Shown: positions 1 to 8,987 of the stretch, piece by piece
How positions within the stretch are numbered: the first letter of the stretch is position 1
Layout: the number at the start of each line of letters is the position of its first letter
Origin: HLUCCA09 sp038745585
Lineage (GTDB): Bacteria; Pseudomonadota; Alphaproteobacteria; Rhodobacterales; Rhodobacteraceae
Assembly (NCBI GenBank): GCA_038745585.1
Contig: JBCDLH010000014.1
Location: 1-64,000 of the forward strand
Reading direction: 5' to 3'
Length of the DNA stretch: 64,000 bases
The notes under the pieces: generated by a model
What the model saw: the letters and a program-made list of their open reading frames with translations, nothing else
What the model was told of the DNA's origin: nothing
Databases searched by the model: none
Made by a program: the position numbers and the translations under genes

Positions 1-141
1 AACGCGACTTTCGCTTTAAATGCAGGGCTATGGTTCCGTCTTGGTCGTCTCGCCATCTTCGCTCCTTGGTCCCGACACGCTGCCGGATCAGGAGCGGAAA
101 ATCCACCTAACTCTCCTGTTCAGATTTGTCGGGCCACCTCT

Positions 142-753
142 CTGATCTATCTGGCAGCGGTTGCGGTTTTCTTCGCAACACCGCTGGACACCAGTCAGCT
201 TCTCATCATTTCGAACAGCGTCAGATTTGAGCTGAAGCGGAGCGCCTACACCATTGCCGGAGACCTGACTGCCAACAGCTTGCAAATGACCGGTGCGGCT
301 TTCGGTCTTGCTGCAATCATCGCGACGTCAGCGAGCGCGTTCATTTGGATCAAATGGCTTGGAGTGGCCTATTTGGTGTGGATTGGCGTTCAGCTGAATC
401 TCTCGAAAGATCAGACAGATGATGTCGCTGCCGCCGAATCAAGACAGTCTTTTCGGTTGTTTCGTCAGGGCTTTGTGACGTCGATGGCAAACCCTTTTGC
501 GGTCATTTTTTTCGGAGCGCTCTTTCCTCAGTTTATCGACCCGACATTGCCTGTGCTGCCCCAGCTTCTGATTTTAGGTGTCACTTACCTTGTCGTAGAC
601 GGAGCAATTTTGCTGGTCTGGGGATGGCTTGGCGTCCGAGCAGCAACGGCAATAAGGCGGTTTTCCTTTGGCTTGGTGAATAAGATTTGCGGCACGCTTA
701 TGATCGGCGCAGCGGCGTTGCTGGCAAGCAAAGACTATCAGCCTCAGCGTTAG
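142..753 (+). CDS. LysE/RhtB-family amino-acid exporter, 5' end abnormal
   Basis: Inner-membrane exporter of the LysE/RhtB type, which expels amino acids or related metabolites. Family-like text runs from about position 142 (SLIYLAAVAVFFATP, then SNSVRF, AGDLTAN, KWLGVAYLVWIGVQL) to the stop. The roughly 203 residues match the usual length, with five or six hydrophobic segments. The frame is open back to position 1, but the first 47 codons do not resemble the family. No ATG, GTG or TTG occurs before the TTG at 280, which is too far downstream. The family TPGP motif reads TPLDTSQ, one residue longer. The start given is only where homology begins. Either a rare start codon is used or the 5' end is decayed. 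Confidence 0.6.
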   Translation: MIYLAAVAVFFATPLDTSQLLIISNSVRFELKRSAYTIAGDLTANSLQMTGAAFGLAAIIATSASAFIWIKWLGVAYLVWIGVQLNLSKDQTDDVAAAESRQSFRLFRQGFVTSMANPFAVIFFGALFPQFIDPTLPVLPQLLILGVTYLVVDGAILLVWGWLGVRAATAIRRFSFGLVNKICGTLMIGAAALLASKDYQPQR

Positions 754-849
754 TAACTGGAACGCATTGCTGACATTCGTGCGTTGTGCAGCATCAGGAA
801 AAATGGGCTCAGAGCAGACCTTCTCCGCATACGCACATGCGTGCCATGC

Positions 850-1728
850 TCACCGTGTCGGTACCGGTTCCTTACCTCGATAATCGTAAAATCCGCGGAC
901 GGTCTTCCGGCCGAGCCAGCCCGCCTCGACATACTTCGTCAGTAGCGGACAGGGGCGGTATTTGGTGTCGGCCAGCCCGTCGTGGAGCACATTCATGATC
1001 GCAAGACAGGTATCGAGGCCGATAAAGTCCGCGAGTTCCAGCGGGCCCATCGGGTGGTTGGTGCCGAGCTTCATCGCCTTGTCGATGCTCTCGACGTTTC
1101 CGACCCCTTCATAAAGCGTATAAACCGCCTCGTTGATCATCGGCATCAGGATGCGGTTGACGATGAAGGCCGGGAAATCCTCGGCGCTTGCCGCAGTTTT
1201 GCCAAGGCTGTCGACGACGCCGAGAAGCGTCTTGTAGGTCGCCTCGTCGGTCGCGATGCCCCGGATCAGCTCGACAAGCTGCATGACGGGGACCGGGTTC
1301 ATGAAGTGGAGCCCCATGAAGCGTTCGGGCCGGTCGGTGCGGCTCGCGAGGCGCGTAATTGAGATCGATGAGGTGTTCGACGTCAGAATGGTCTCGGGCT
1401 TCAAATGCGGGCCCAGATCCTCAAAGATCGCCTGCTTGACCGTCTCACGCTCCGAGGCCGCCTCGATGACGAGATCAGTCCGCGCGATCTCGCGCAGCTC
1501 CTGCGTCGTTCGGATCCGGCCGAGGGCGGCATCGCGCGCTTGGCCGTCGACCTTGCCACGGGTGACTTGCCGGTCCAAGTTGCGTTCGATGAGGCCCAGC
1601 GCGATCTTCAGCGCGTCCGGGCTGATATCGCTCAGCACCACGTCGTAGCCGGAAAGCGCAAATACGTGGGCAATGCCATTGCCCATCTGACCAGCCCCGA
1701 CGACCCCCACTGTCTCGATTTTGCCCAT
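850..1728 (-). CDS. 3-hydroxybutyryl-CoA dehydrogenase
   Basis: NAD-dependent oxidation of 3-hydroxyacyl-CoA to 3-ketoacyl-CoA, in butyrate/polyhydroxybutyrate and short-chain fatty-acid metabolism. The 292-residue protein starts with a Rossmann fold (GAGQMGNG near residue 11), followed by the SNTSS and LHFMNP motifs of the family and a C-terminal helical domain (NHPMGPLELADFIGLD). An upstream in-frame ATG at 1833 would add 35 Arg-rich residues that precede the fold, so 1728 is chosen. It is the last gene of a minus-strand group behind etfBA, whose electron-transfer flavoprotein serves acyl-CoA dehydrogenases of the same pathway. The DUF6473 gene lies between them on the other strand. Confidence 0.93.
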   Translation of the reverse strand: MGKIETVGVVGAGQMGNGIAHVFALSGYDVVLSDISPDALKIALGLIERNLDRQVTRGKVDGQARDAALGRIRTTQELREIARTDLVIEAASERETVKQAIFEDLGPHLKPETILTSNTSSISITRLASRTDRPERFMGLHFMNPVPVMQLVELIRGIATDEATYKTLLGVVDSLGKTAASAEDFPAFIVNRILMPMINEAVYTLYEGVGNVESIDKAMKLGTNHPMGPLELADFIGLDTCLAIMNVLHDGLADTKYRPCPLLTKYVEAGWLGRKTVRGFYDYRGKEPVPTR

Positions 1729-1907
1729 GGCCCTACCCCGTCTGCCCGCCGCTCCCGTGCCGCGCGGCGCCAACCTAGACAAGCGCTGCGGCGCCTCCAA
1801 GGGCTGGCGCGCGCGGCGCGTCAATATCGGCAAATTGTACCTTTAGCCTTCTCTAAACCCTTCATCGACATGCTTTTGCGCGGGTGAGTGAAAACGCGAG
1901 GTATGGG

Positions 1908-2744
1908 ATGGCTTTCGAGCATCCGGGGGGCGCAAGTCTCGACTATAAGGTATGCCGATACGGCAAGTCTCGGCTTTTGGTGCGCGGGCCAAAAGCGCGG
2001 CTGAAAGCGCCCTACACGCTCTTTTTCGGCGGAACGGAGACCTATGGACGCTTCGTCGCTCGCCCGTTTCCGACGCGTATCGCCGAGGGTCTTGCGCTAC
2101 GCTGCGCCAACATCAGCGCCGTTAATGCTGGGCTTGACGCATTTGTCGAAGATCAGACGCTCCTTTCCGCTGCGTCCAAGGCCGAACGTGTCGTGGTCCA
2201 GGTGCTCGGCGCTGCGAACCTCTCCAACGACTTTTACTCTGTCCATCCGAGGCGGAACGATCGCTTCATCGCGGCGTCGCCTGCGTTGCACGAACTCTAC
2301 CCGGAGGTGGATTTCACGGAGTTCAGCTTCACAAAGCACCTCCTGACATCGCTGGAGCGGCGTTGCGCCGACCGGTTCACCCTTGTCGTTGAGGAGCTCA
2401 AGCTACGGTGGCGCCTGCAGATGCACCGCCTGCTCTCCGAGGCCAATGGGCGATGTCTGCTCCTCTGGATCGCCAAGGCGCCGCCGCCGCGTGAGGCCGT
2501 GTCGGTTCGAAGCGGAGCAGACCCGCTTTTGGTCGACACGAGGATGCTCGCCGATATCGGCGCGACAGCGCGCGAGATCGTGCAGGTGATCCCCTCAAAA
2601 GCGGCGATCGCGACGGGCACACAAGGCATGGTCTTCAGCGAGTTTGAAGCACATGTCGCAGCACTGACGATCAACGATGCGACCCACGCCGAGATTGCCG
2701 CCGCACTGCGCCCGGTCCTGCAACGCCAGATCGCCGCTGCTTAA
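1908..2744 (+). CDS. DUF6473 family protein
   Basis: Uncharacterised cytoplasmic protein common in Rhodobacteraceae. Family hallmarks visible are LDYKVCRYG near the N-terminus, FFGGTETYGRFV, an ANISAVNAGLDAF stretch and QVLGAANLSNDFYSVHPRRNDRFI, followed by DFTEFSFTKHLL. The GGTETYG and NAGLDAF elements recall an SGNH-hydrolase-like nucleotide or sulfotransferase fold, but no enzyme activity can be assigned. The ATG at 1908 is preferred because GAGG lies eight bases upstream. An in-frame GTG at 1884 would add eight residues. The gene is inserted between hbd and etfA on the opposite strand, so it has its own promoter. Confidence 0.85.
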   Translation: MAFEHPGGASLDYKVCRYGKSRLLVRGPKARLKAPYTLFFGGTETYGRFVARPFPTRIAEGLALRCANISAVNAGLDAFVEDQTLLSAASKAERVVVQVLGAANLSNDFYSVHPRRNDRFIAASPALHELYPEVDFTEFSFTKHLLTSLERRCADRFTLVVEELKLRWRLQMHRLLSEANGRCLLLWIAKAPPPREAVSVRSGADPLLVDTRMLADIGATAREIVQVIPSKAAIATGTQGMVFSEFEAHVAALTINDATHAEIAAALRPVLQRQIAAA

Positions 2745-2819
2745 CCGCATGGTTGCCGATGTGGCGTCAAGGGAGCGGGCCTACCGCAGTCGGCATGCTC
2801 CCCGCTGGCCGTGCCAAGC

Positions 2820-3749
2820 TCAACTTTTGTCGATCAACTCCGGCACAGCATCGAAGAGATCGGCAACCAAGCCGTAATCGGCCACCTGGAAAATCGGCGC
2901 TTCCTCGTCTTTGTTAATCGCAACGATGACCTTGCTGTCCTTCATGCCCGCCAGGTGCTGGATTGCCCCTGAGATCCCGACCGCGATGTAGAGATCGGGT
3001 GCGACGACCTTGCCGGTCTGGCCGACCTGCCAATCGTTCGGAGCATAGCCCGAGTCGACGGCGGCCCGCGACGCGCCGACTGCCGCGCCGAGCTTGTCGG
3101 CGAGCTTTTCGATGATGGCGAACTGCTCTTCTGAGCCGAGCGCCCGCCCGCCGGAGACGACGATCCCCGCAGAGGTTAGCTCGGGACGGTCGCTTTCGGC
3201 GACCTTGTCTTCGACCCATTGGCTCAGCCCAGGATCGGCAGCGGGGTCGACCTTGACGATATCGGCCGAGCCCGTCATCGGCGCCGCGTCAAAGACCGAG
3301 GTGCGGATCGAGAGCACCTTTTTGGCGTCGGATGTCTGCACCGTCTGCATCGCATTGCCCGCGTAGATCGGACGCTCGAACGTGTCCGGACTCTCGATTG
3401 CTGTGATGTCGGTGATCACCATCACATCGAGAAGCGCCGCGACGCGGGGCAAGATGTTTTTGGCGCTGACGGTCGCCGGCGCGACGATGTGCTCGTAATC
3501 GCCCGCAAGCGAGACGACCAGATCGGCCACCGGTTCGGCAAGTGAGTTGCCGTAAAGCGGGCTGTCGGCGCAAAGGACCTTGGCCACGCCTTCGATCTTG
3601 GCGGCCTCGCCCGAGCCGTTCGAAGAGCAACCATCCGAGGCACAGAGGATAGTCACGTCACCGAGCGCCTTTGCGGCGGTCACGGCCTTGGCCGTTGCGT
3701 CCACGGCCAAAGCGCCTTTGTTGATCTCGGCAAGAAGAAGAACGGCCAT
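2820..3749 (-). CDS. etfA: Electron transfer flavoprotein alpha subunit
   Basis: FAD-carrying subunit of the ETF heterodimer, which passes electrons from acyl-CoA and other dehydrogenases to ETF-ubiquinone oxidoreductase. The 309-residue length is typical. The C-terminal FAD domain is clearly recognisable: SGGRALGSEEQF, AVGASRAAVDSGYAPNDWQVGQTGK, then DLYIAVGISGAIQHLAGM and NKDEEAPIF. The start overlaps the last base of etfB (position 3749), so the two are translationally coupled. The stable heterodimer requires equal synthesis, which this coupling fits. Confidence 0.97.
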   Translation of the reverse strand: MAVLLLAEINKGALAVDATAKAVTAAKALGDVTILCASDGCSSNGSGEAAKIEGVAKVLCADSPLYGNSLAEPVADLVVSLAGDYEHIVAPATVSAKNILPRVAALLDVMVITDITAIESPDTFERPIYAGNAMQTVQTSDAKKVLSIRTSVFDAAPMTGSADIVKVDPAADPGLSQWVEDKVAESDRPELTSAGIVVSGGRALGSEEQFAIIEKLADKLGAAVGASRAAVDSGYAPNDWQVGQTGKVVAPDLYIAVGISGAIQHLAGMKDSKVIVAINKDEEAPIFQVADYGLVADLFDAVPELIDKS

Positions 3750-4510
3750 CAGAGCACCCCCGCTTCGTCTTTGAGTTTTGTCAGAAGTTCGTCGACCGAG
3801 CCGACCTTGACGCCGGCTTTGCGCTCGGACGGTTCCGTCGTTTTCATAATGCTCAGGCGCGGTGCGACGTCGACACCGAAATCGGCGGGCGTTTTCTCTT
3901 CGAGCGGCTTTTTCTTGGCTTTCATGATGTTGGGAAGCGATGCATAGCGCGGCTCGTTGAGGCGCAGATCGGTTGAGATCACCGCCGGCATCTTGACCTT
4001 GACGGTTTGCAGACCGCCATCAACCTCGCGTGTCACGACGGCGTGGTCGCCATCGATGTCGACCTCGTTGGCATACATCGCCTGCGACCAACCACAGAGA
4101 GCCGCGAGCATTTGGCCCGTGGCATTCAGGTCGTTGTCGATGGCTTGCTTGCCGCAGAGGACGAGGCCAGGCTGCTCAGCTTCGACAACCTTGGCTAGGA
4201 TCTTGGCCACAGCGAGCGGTTCGATATCCGTATGGACGTCATCGGACGCGATCACGAGGATCGCGCGGTCGGCCCCCATGGCCAGCGCAGTGCGCAGCGT
4301 TTCCTGGCTTTGCTTTACGCCGATCGAGACGGCGATAACCTCTTCGGCTTTCCCGGCCTCCTTCAGGCGGATCGCCTCCTCGACCGCGATCTCATCAAAT
4401 GGGTTCATCGACATTTTCACGTTGGCGAGATCAACGCCCGATCCGTCCGCCTTCACGCGGACCTTCACGTTGTAGTCGATCACCCGCTTCACCGGCACCA
4501 AGACCTTCAT
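3749..4510 (-). CDS. etfB: Electron transfer flavoprotein beta subunit
   Basis: AMP-binding beta subunit of ETF, 253 residues. The family signature is present: CGKQAIDNDLNATGQMLAALCGW around residues 126-148. The N-terminus MKVLVPVKRVIDYNVKVRVK is canonical. A purine-rich GGGAGA lies about ten bases before the ATG. The gene leads etfBA. A 45-bp nested inverted repeat (4561-4605) sits 51 bases before the start and is a candidate operator. Confidence 0.97.
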   Translation of the reverse strand: MKVLVPVKRVIDYNVKVRVKADGSGVDLANVKMSMNPFDEIAVEEAIRLKEAGKAEEVIAVSIGVKQSQETLRTALAMGADRAILVIASDDVHTDIEPLAVAKILAKVVEAEQPGLVLCGKQAIDNDLNATGQMLAALCGWSQAMYANEVDIDGDHAVVTREVDGGLQTVKVKMPAVISTDLRLNEPRYASLPNIMKAKKKPLEEKTPADFGVDVAPRLSIMKTTEPSERKAGVKVGSVDELLTKLKDEAGVL

Positions 4511-4884
4511 CGGCGTGTCTCCCTGTTGCGCCTTTTCCCGCTATCTAGCCGAGCGTCGCCGGACGTCACAGAGTAAAAGCGTCACGCTTTTGCCCTATGA
4601 CGTCCCGTTTTTGCCAGTTCAGCTTACGCGGGGCCGAAGCGCCCCTAACGGCACACCGTTGAAAGACGTATCCGTTTGCGACGGGGCACGTTTCGCTGCG
4701 CGTGACCTATGGCGCTGCCAAAGCGCGGTATGCCGTCTCCACAGAGGACCGGGCGCGTTTCAAACGACGCCCGACGATGAGGACCAGAGTGCACCTCGCG
4801 CCAGCACTCCTCCCGCGCCCGCAGAGGCGCTGCCGTCAACGACCCAGGTCGCCGCTTGAGTTTTTGCCGCGACCAAATGCTGGG
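4511..4884 (-). other. Intergenic region upstream of etfB
   Basis: 374 bases without a convincing gene between etfB and the adenosyltransferase gene. Short open frames here have no family resemblance and no good ribosome binding site. The region holds the concentric inverted repeat at 4561-4605 and presumably the etfBA promoter. The remainder shows nothing recognisable. Confidence 0.5.
4561..4605 (-). promoter_or_regulatory. Concentric double inverted repeat, candidate operator of etfBA
   Basis: Outer arms GGACGTCA (4561-4568) and TGACGTCC (4598-4605) are perfect complements. Inner arms AAAAGCGT (4575-4582) and ACGCTTTT (4584-4591) are also perfect. Both share the same centre at 4583, with six-base spacers on either side of the inner dyad (counting the central TCA). 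This is 51 bases upstream of the etfB ATG. DNA symmetry of this size suggests a dimeric or paired-dimer repressor; an RNA hairpin in the 5' leader is the alternative. Confidence 0.5.
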
Positions 4885-5457
4885 TCAGCGGTTGGCGCCC
4901 GGGACCCAAAGCACATCCGCCCGGCCGCCATCATTGGCCACCCGGCCGGCGACAAAGAACCAATCGGACAGGCGGTTGAGATATTTGATAGCGTGTTCGT
5001 TGACGACCTCGATCGAGGCAAGCTCCATTGCCAAACGCTCGGCTCGGCGCGAGACCGTTCTGCAGAGATGCAGATGCGCCGCGAGCGGCGCCCCGCCCGG
5101 CAGGATGAAGCTGCGTAAGGGCTCAAGACCCGAATTCATCTCGTCGATCTCCATCTCAAGGCGCAGAACCTGGCTCTCGACCATGCGCAGCGGCGGATAT
5201 TCGGCCTCGGCATCCTTCTCGATGTCGGGCCGGCAGAGATCCGCGCCGAGGTCGAAGAGGTCGTTCTGGATCAGGGCCAGGCGCGCATCCATCACACCAT
5301 CTGCGTGGAGGCGCGCGAGCCCCAGGGTCGCGTTGCACTCATCGACCGTGCCATAGGCACTAACTCGGATCGAATGCTTAGCGACGCGAGCGCCGTTGCC
5401 GAGCGCCGTCTCGCCTGCGTCGCCCGTCCGAGTGTAAATCTTGTTCAGTACGACCAT
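4885..5457 (-). CDS. PduO-type ATP:cob(I)alamin adenosyltransferase
   Basis: Transfers the adenosyl group of ATP to cob(I)alamin or its corrinoid precursor, giving coenzyme B12. The 190-residue protein shows the family N-terminus KIYTRTGDAGETALGNG (ATP-binding loop), DECNATLGLAR, and the C-terminal helical signatures CRTVSRRAERL and YLNRLSDWFFVAGRVAN. It is soluble and normally trimeric. It lies directly after the small membrane protein gene and upstream of etfBA on the same strand, an arrangement common in Rhodobacteraceae. The linkage may reflect B12-dependent mutases feeding acyl-CoA metabolism (inference). Confidence 0.93.
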   Translation of the reverse strand: MVVLNKIYTRTGDAGETALGNGARVAKHSIRVSAYGTVDECNATLGLARLHADGVMDARLALIQNDLFDLGADLCRPDIEKDAEAEYPPLRMVESQVLRLEMEIDEMNSGLEPLRSFILPGGAPLAAHLHLCRTVSRRAERLAMELASIEVVNEHAIKYLNRLSDWFFVAGRVANDGGRADVLWVPGANR

Positions 5458-5494
5458 CGCGACCTCCCGAATGTCCCTGTGTGAAGGGGCAGCG

Positions 5495-5701
5495 TCAGGC
5501 GCCCCTGCCGCGCAGATAGATCAAGAAGAGGATCAGGGCCACGGCAACGGCTTGCATACCAATGCGCCAGCGCATGACCTTGTTGGCGCTCTTCTTGTTG
5601 AACTCGCCCCCGCGGGCAAAGCCGCCGATGCCGATCAGCAGTATGACCGCCACCGCAAGAACGGCGAGTGCCGCCAGAACAAACACCGGATCGCTAGTCA
5701 T
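5495..5701 (-). CDS. Small twin-transmembrane protein
   Basis: A 68-residue membrane protein with two hydrophobic segments (about residues 7-27 and 48-64). They are separated by a basic loop, ARGGEFNKKSANKVMRWRIG. The NK.ANK.MRWRIG loop resembles small HIG1-like / twin transmembrane proteins found next to cobalamin adenosyltransferase in this bacterial family. A role in respiratory-complex assembly is known for true HIG1 proteins but is only a guess here. It lies 37 bases upstream of the adenosyltransferase gene and is probably cotranscribed with it. Confidence 0.8.
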   Translation of the reverse strand: MTSDPVFVLAALAVLAVAVILLIGIGGFARGGEFNKKSANKVMRWRIGMQAVAVALILFLIYLRGRGA

Positions 5702-5792
5702 CTTACCCCCCTGCGTTGAGAGGCCACATAGCGGGCAACGGGGCTATTGCGAAGCGGAAAGCGCCCGCGCTCGGTCTAACGGCGACCGCGTG

Positions 5793-6494
5793 CTATTCGC
5801 CGAGGAAACGGCGAGCCATGTAGCCGGTGCCGCCTCCAGAGACGCGAATCTCGGCCCAGCCGTCTCCCGCATCGTCGACCAATTCCACCGCATCGCCGAA
5901 GGAGACCGAGCCGATCACACCGAAATCGGTCGACGGCCCCGCGCGGACGTTCACCCGGCTCCCGGTGACATAGAGCCACGTGGGCTCGATCTCGATCCGC
6001 GCCTCTTGCCGCGCAGGCAATTGCGTGCGGCCCTCGGCGATGGAGATCAAAGCAAGCGTCTCTGCGGAGACGCTCGCGGCCTCGATGCTGCCCGGCTCCT
6101 GTAGCGTCGGCACCGCACTCTCGCGGACGGCCGCCTCAAGTGCGGATGCAAGCGGCAGGGCAGGCTCCGTCTTGGCTCCCGCAACCTCGGCGTCATCAAC
6201 TCGAGAGCTCTCCTCGGTCGGCACACGTTCGGGCGTAGCATCTGCACCGGTCGTTACGAGTCGCAGCACCGGGTTCGCCTTAATTTGATCCTCTCTCGAG
6301 GTCTGAGCCGCGGTTTCGACCGCATCGGTATCGTCCGACCGGATGGCTGCGGGCGCGAGATTTTGAACGGGATCGACTGACATTCGCGTAGCTTCCACCG
6401 CACTCGCCTGGTTGTGCGAAGTACGGCCGTCCGGCGCAAGGAGCATAGCACCGCCGAGGCCCATCAGTGTGATCGCAATGTATCGGCCCAGCAT
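5793..6494 (-). CDS. Secreted/anchored SH3-domain protein
   Basis: A 233-residue protein with an N-terminal hydrophobic stretch (MLGRYIAITLMGLGGAMLLAP), an acidic, low-complexity central region, and a C-terminal bacterial SH3 domain from about residue 170 (WLYVTGSRVNVRAGPSTDFGVI, then GWAEIRVSGGGTGYMARRFL). SH3b domains of this kind usually bind peptidoglycan or envelope proteins, so a periplasmic role is likely. The ATG at 6494 places the signal at the N-terminus; a longer reading frame to 6584 would bury it. It is divergent from parC. Confidence 0.82.
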   Translation of the reverse strand: MLGRYIAITLMGLGGAMLLAPDGRTSHNQASAVEATRMSVDPVQNLAPAAIRSDDTDAVETAAQTSREDQIKANPVLRLVTTGADATPERVPTEESSRVDDAEVAGAKTEPALPLASALEAAVRESAVPTLQEPGSIEAASVSAETLALISIAEGRTQLPARQEARIEIEPTWLYVTGSRVNVRAGPSTDFGVIGSVSFGDAVELVDDAGDGWAEIRVSGGGTGYMARRFLGE

Positions 6495-6653
6495 CGGCCC
6501 TCCCCCAACGTCGTCATACCCACAGAATCGCTCACTACACGACAAGTATATCGCGCTTCCGAACCGCTTCGTGCCATTTTGCAAAGAAAGTCAGCGGCTT
6601 CCATGCCGCAGGGGTCGCTTGCCCCAAAGGCCCCCCTGCCTTACACATCATGT

Positions 6654-8987
6654 ATGAATGACGACGGCGACACCCCCAAGATGGACGATGAAACCGGGCC
6701 GGAAGACCGTCAGGTCGCCGAGCCTCTGCGCCGCGCCCTCGGCGATCGCTATCTGACATACGCGCTTTCGACGATCATGCACCGGGCCTTGCCGGATGCG
6801 CGCGACGGCCTCAAGCCGGTCCATCGGCGCATCCTTTTTGCGATGCGCGAGCTGCGTCTCAGCCCCGCCGGCGCATTCCGGAAATCAGCTAAAATCTCGG
6901 GCGACGTTATGGGAAATTATCACCCCCATGGCGACGGCGCGATATATGACGCAATGGCCCGCCTCGCGCAGGACTTTACGATCCGCTACCCACTTGTCGA
7001 CGGCCAGGGCAATTTCGGCTCCATCGACGGGGATAATCCGGCCGCCTCACGCTATACCGAAGCTCGGCTGACCGCGGCTGCCGAAGCGTTGATGGCAGGG
7101 CTCGACGAGAATGCCGTCGACTTTCGCGACAATTACGACGGCACGCTGCAAGAGCCCGAGGTGCTTCCCGCGGCGTTTCCAAACCTGCTCGCCAACGGTG
7201 CCTCTGGCATCGCGGTGGGGATGGCCACGAACATCCCGCCGCACAACCTCGACGAGCTGGTTGCCGCCTGTCTGCACCTCATCAAATCACCTGACGCGCG
7301 CGACGACACGCTCCTCAACCATGTGCAAGGGCCCGATTTTCCGACGGGCGGCATCATTGTCGAGCCGCCTGAGAGCATCGCCGAGGCCTATCGCACTGGG
7401 CGCGGCGCGTTTCGTTTGCGCGCGCGGTGGGTGGTCGAAGATCTGGGACGCGGCCAGTGGCAAATCGTTGTGACGGAGATGCCCTATCAGGTCCAGAAAT
7501 CGAAGCTCATCGAAAAGCTGGCCGAGCTGATCCAGACGAAGAAAGTGCCGATCCTGGCCGATGTGCGCGACGAGAGTGCCGAAGACGTCCGCCTCGTACT
7601 CGAACCGCGGTCGCGCAATGTGGAGCCCGAGGTCCTGATGGGCACGCTCTTCAAACACTCAGATCTAGAAATCCGCTTTTCGCTCAACATGAACGTGCTT
7701 ATTGACGGGCGCACACCGAAGGTATGCTCGCTCAAGGACGTCTTGCGCGCCTTCCTAGATCACCGGCGCGACGTGCTCCAGCGGCGGACCAGGCACCGGC
7801 TCGGCAAGATCGCGCATCGGCTCGAGGTGCTCGACGGGCTCTTGATTGCATTTCTCAACCTCGACCGCGTGATCGACATCATCCGCTACGACGAGGCCCC
7901 AAAGCCGGCCCTGATGCGCGAGGCATGGGGGCAGAGCTTTGCCCGGGCGGCCTCTGAAGCGGAGTACGTCGCCCCTGCACCTGCAGCCTCGGGGGCCACA
8001 CCGACGCTGACCGACGTCCAGGCCGAAGCGATCCTCAACATGCGGCTGCGCTCCTTGCGCAAGCTCGAAGAGATGGAGCTTGTGGCGGAACGCGAGCGCT
8101 TGCAGGCCGAACGCGCGGGGCTTGAAGATCTGCTCATGGATGCGAGCCTGCAATGGGGCCGGATCGCCGACGAACTCCGCGAGACCCGCAAGGCGTTTGG
8201 CGCCAAAACGCCCGGCGGGGCGCGGCGGACGAGCTTTGCCGAGGCTCGCGAAGTTGAGGACGTACCGCTCGAAGCGATGATCGACCGCGAGCCTATCACG
8301 ATCGTCTGCTCGAAAATGGGCTGGATCCGCGCGATGAAGGGGCATGTCGCGCTCGACAGCGAGCTGAAGTTCAAAGACGGCGACGGGCCGCGCTTTCTCT
8401 TCCATGCCGAGACCACCGATCGCTTGATCGCCTTCGGCTCAAATGGTCGATTTTACACGCTGTCGGCGTCGACGTTACCCGGCGGTCGCGGCATGGGTGA
8501 GCCATTGCGCCTCATGGTCGACCTGCCAAACGAGGCGGAGATCGTCACGCTCTTTTCCTATCGCGAGGGCGCAAAACTGCTCGTGGCGTCCTCGGCAGGG
8601 GACGGGTTCATCGTACCGGCGGCGGAAGTCTTGGCGCAGACACGTGCGGGCAAACAGGTCTTGAACGTGCGCGCCCCTGTGGTCGCTAGGATCTGCCGCG
8701 CGGTGGCGGGCGACACTGTCGCCGTCGTCGGCCAAAATCGAAAGGTGCTTGTATTCCCGCTAGATGAGCTGCCGGAGATGGGGCGCGGCAAGGGTGTTCG
8801 GCTGCAAAAGTACAAGGATGGCGGTTTGTCGGATGCGACGACCTTTGTGCGGGCCTCCGGCCTCACTTGGCGCGACCCGGCGGGGCGGACGCGCACCGAG
8901 GGCGAATTGGCCGAGTGGGAGGGCAAGCGTGCCTCGTCCGGCCGGATGGCGCCCCGCGGCTTTCCGCGTGACAACCGCTTTACCTGA
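6654..8987 (+). CDS. parC: DNA topoisomerase IV subunit A
   Basis: Breakage-rejoining subunit of topoisomerase IV, which decatenates daughter chromosomes with ParE. The 777-residue protein has the winged-helix domain with the catalytic Tyr at residue 134 (ASRYTEARLT). Before it lies the quinolone-determining region GNYHPHGDGAIYDAMARLAQDF, then the tower and coiled-coil parts, and a C-terminal beta-pinwheel that carries short repeats rather than the full GyrA box. The start at 6654 (MNDDGD) has no clear Shine-Dalgarno; an in-frame ATG at 6603 is possible. Residue 95, the position of the usual resistance-associated Ser, is Gly. Confidence 0.95.
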   Translation: MNDDGDTPKMDDETGPEDRQVAEPLRRALGDRYLTYALSTIMHRALPDARDGLKPVHRRILFAMRELRLSPAGAFRKSAKISGDVMGNYHPHGDGAIYDAMARLAQDFTIRYPLVDGQGNFGSIDGDNPAASRYTEARLTAAAEALMAGLDENAVDFRDNYDGTLQEPEVLPAAFPNLLANGASGIAVGMATNIPPHNLDELVAACLHLIKSPDARDDTLLNHVQGPDFPTGGIIVEPPESIAEAYRTGRGAFRLRARWVVEDLGRGQWQIVVTEMPYQVQKSKLIEKLAELIQTKKVPILADVRDESAEDVRLVLEPRSRNVEPEVLMGTLFKHSDLEIRFSLNMNVLIDGRTPKVCSLKDVLRAFLDHRRDVLQRRTRHRLGKIAHRLEVLDGLLIAFLNLDRVIDIIRYDEAPKPALMREAWGQSFARAASEAEYVAPAPAASGATPTLTDVQAEAILNMRLRSLRKLEEMELVAERERLQAERAGLEDLLMDASLQWGRIADELRETRKAFGAKTPGGARRTSFAEAREVEDVPLEAMIDREPITIVCSKMGWIRAMKGHVALDSELKFKDGDGPRFLFHAETTDRLIAFGSNGRFYTLSASTLPGGRGMGEPLRLMVDLPNEAEIVTLFSYREGAKLLVASSAGDGFIVPAAEVLAQTRAGKQVLNVRAPVVARICRAVAGDTVAVVGQNRKVLVFPLDELPEMGRGKGVRLQKYKDGGLSDATTFVRASGLTWRDPAGRTRTEGELAEWEGKRASSGRMAPRGFPRDNRFT

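Noticed and set aside
2760..2819. GGGAGC/GCTCCC pairing after etfA
   Set aside because: Six-bp arms with a long loop and no T-run, as expected by chance in GC-rich DNA.
4702..5118. Plus-strand frame opposite the adenosyltransferase gene
   Set aside because: Antisense shadow of a clear gene, with no ribosome binding site or family.
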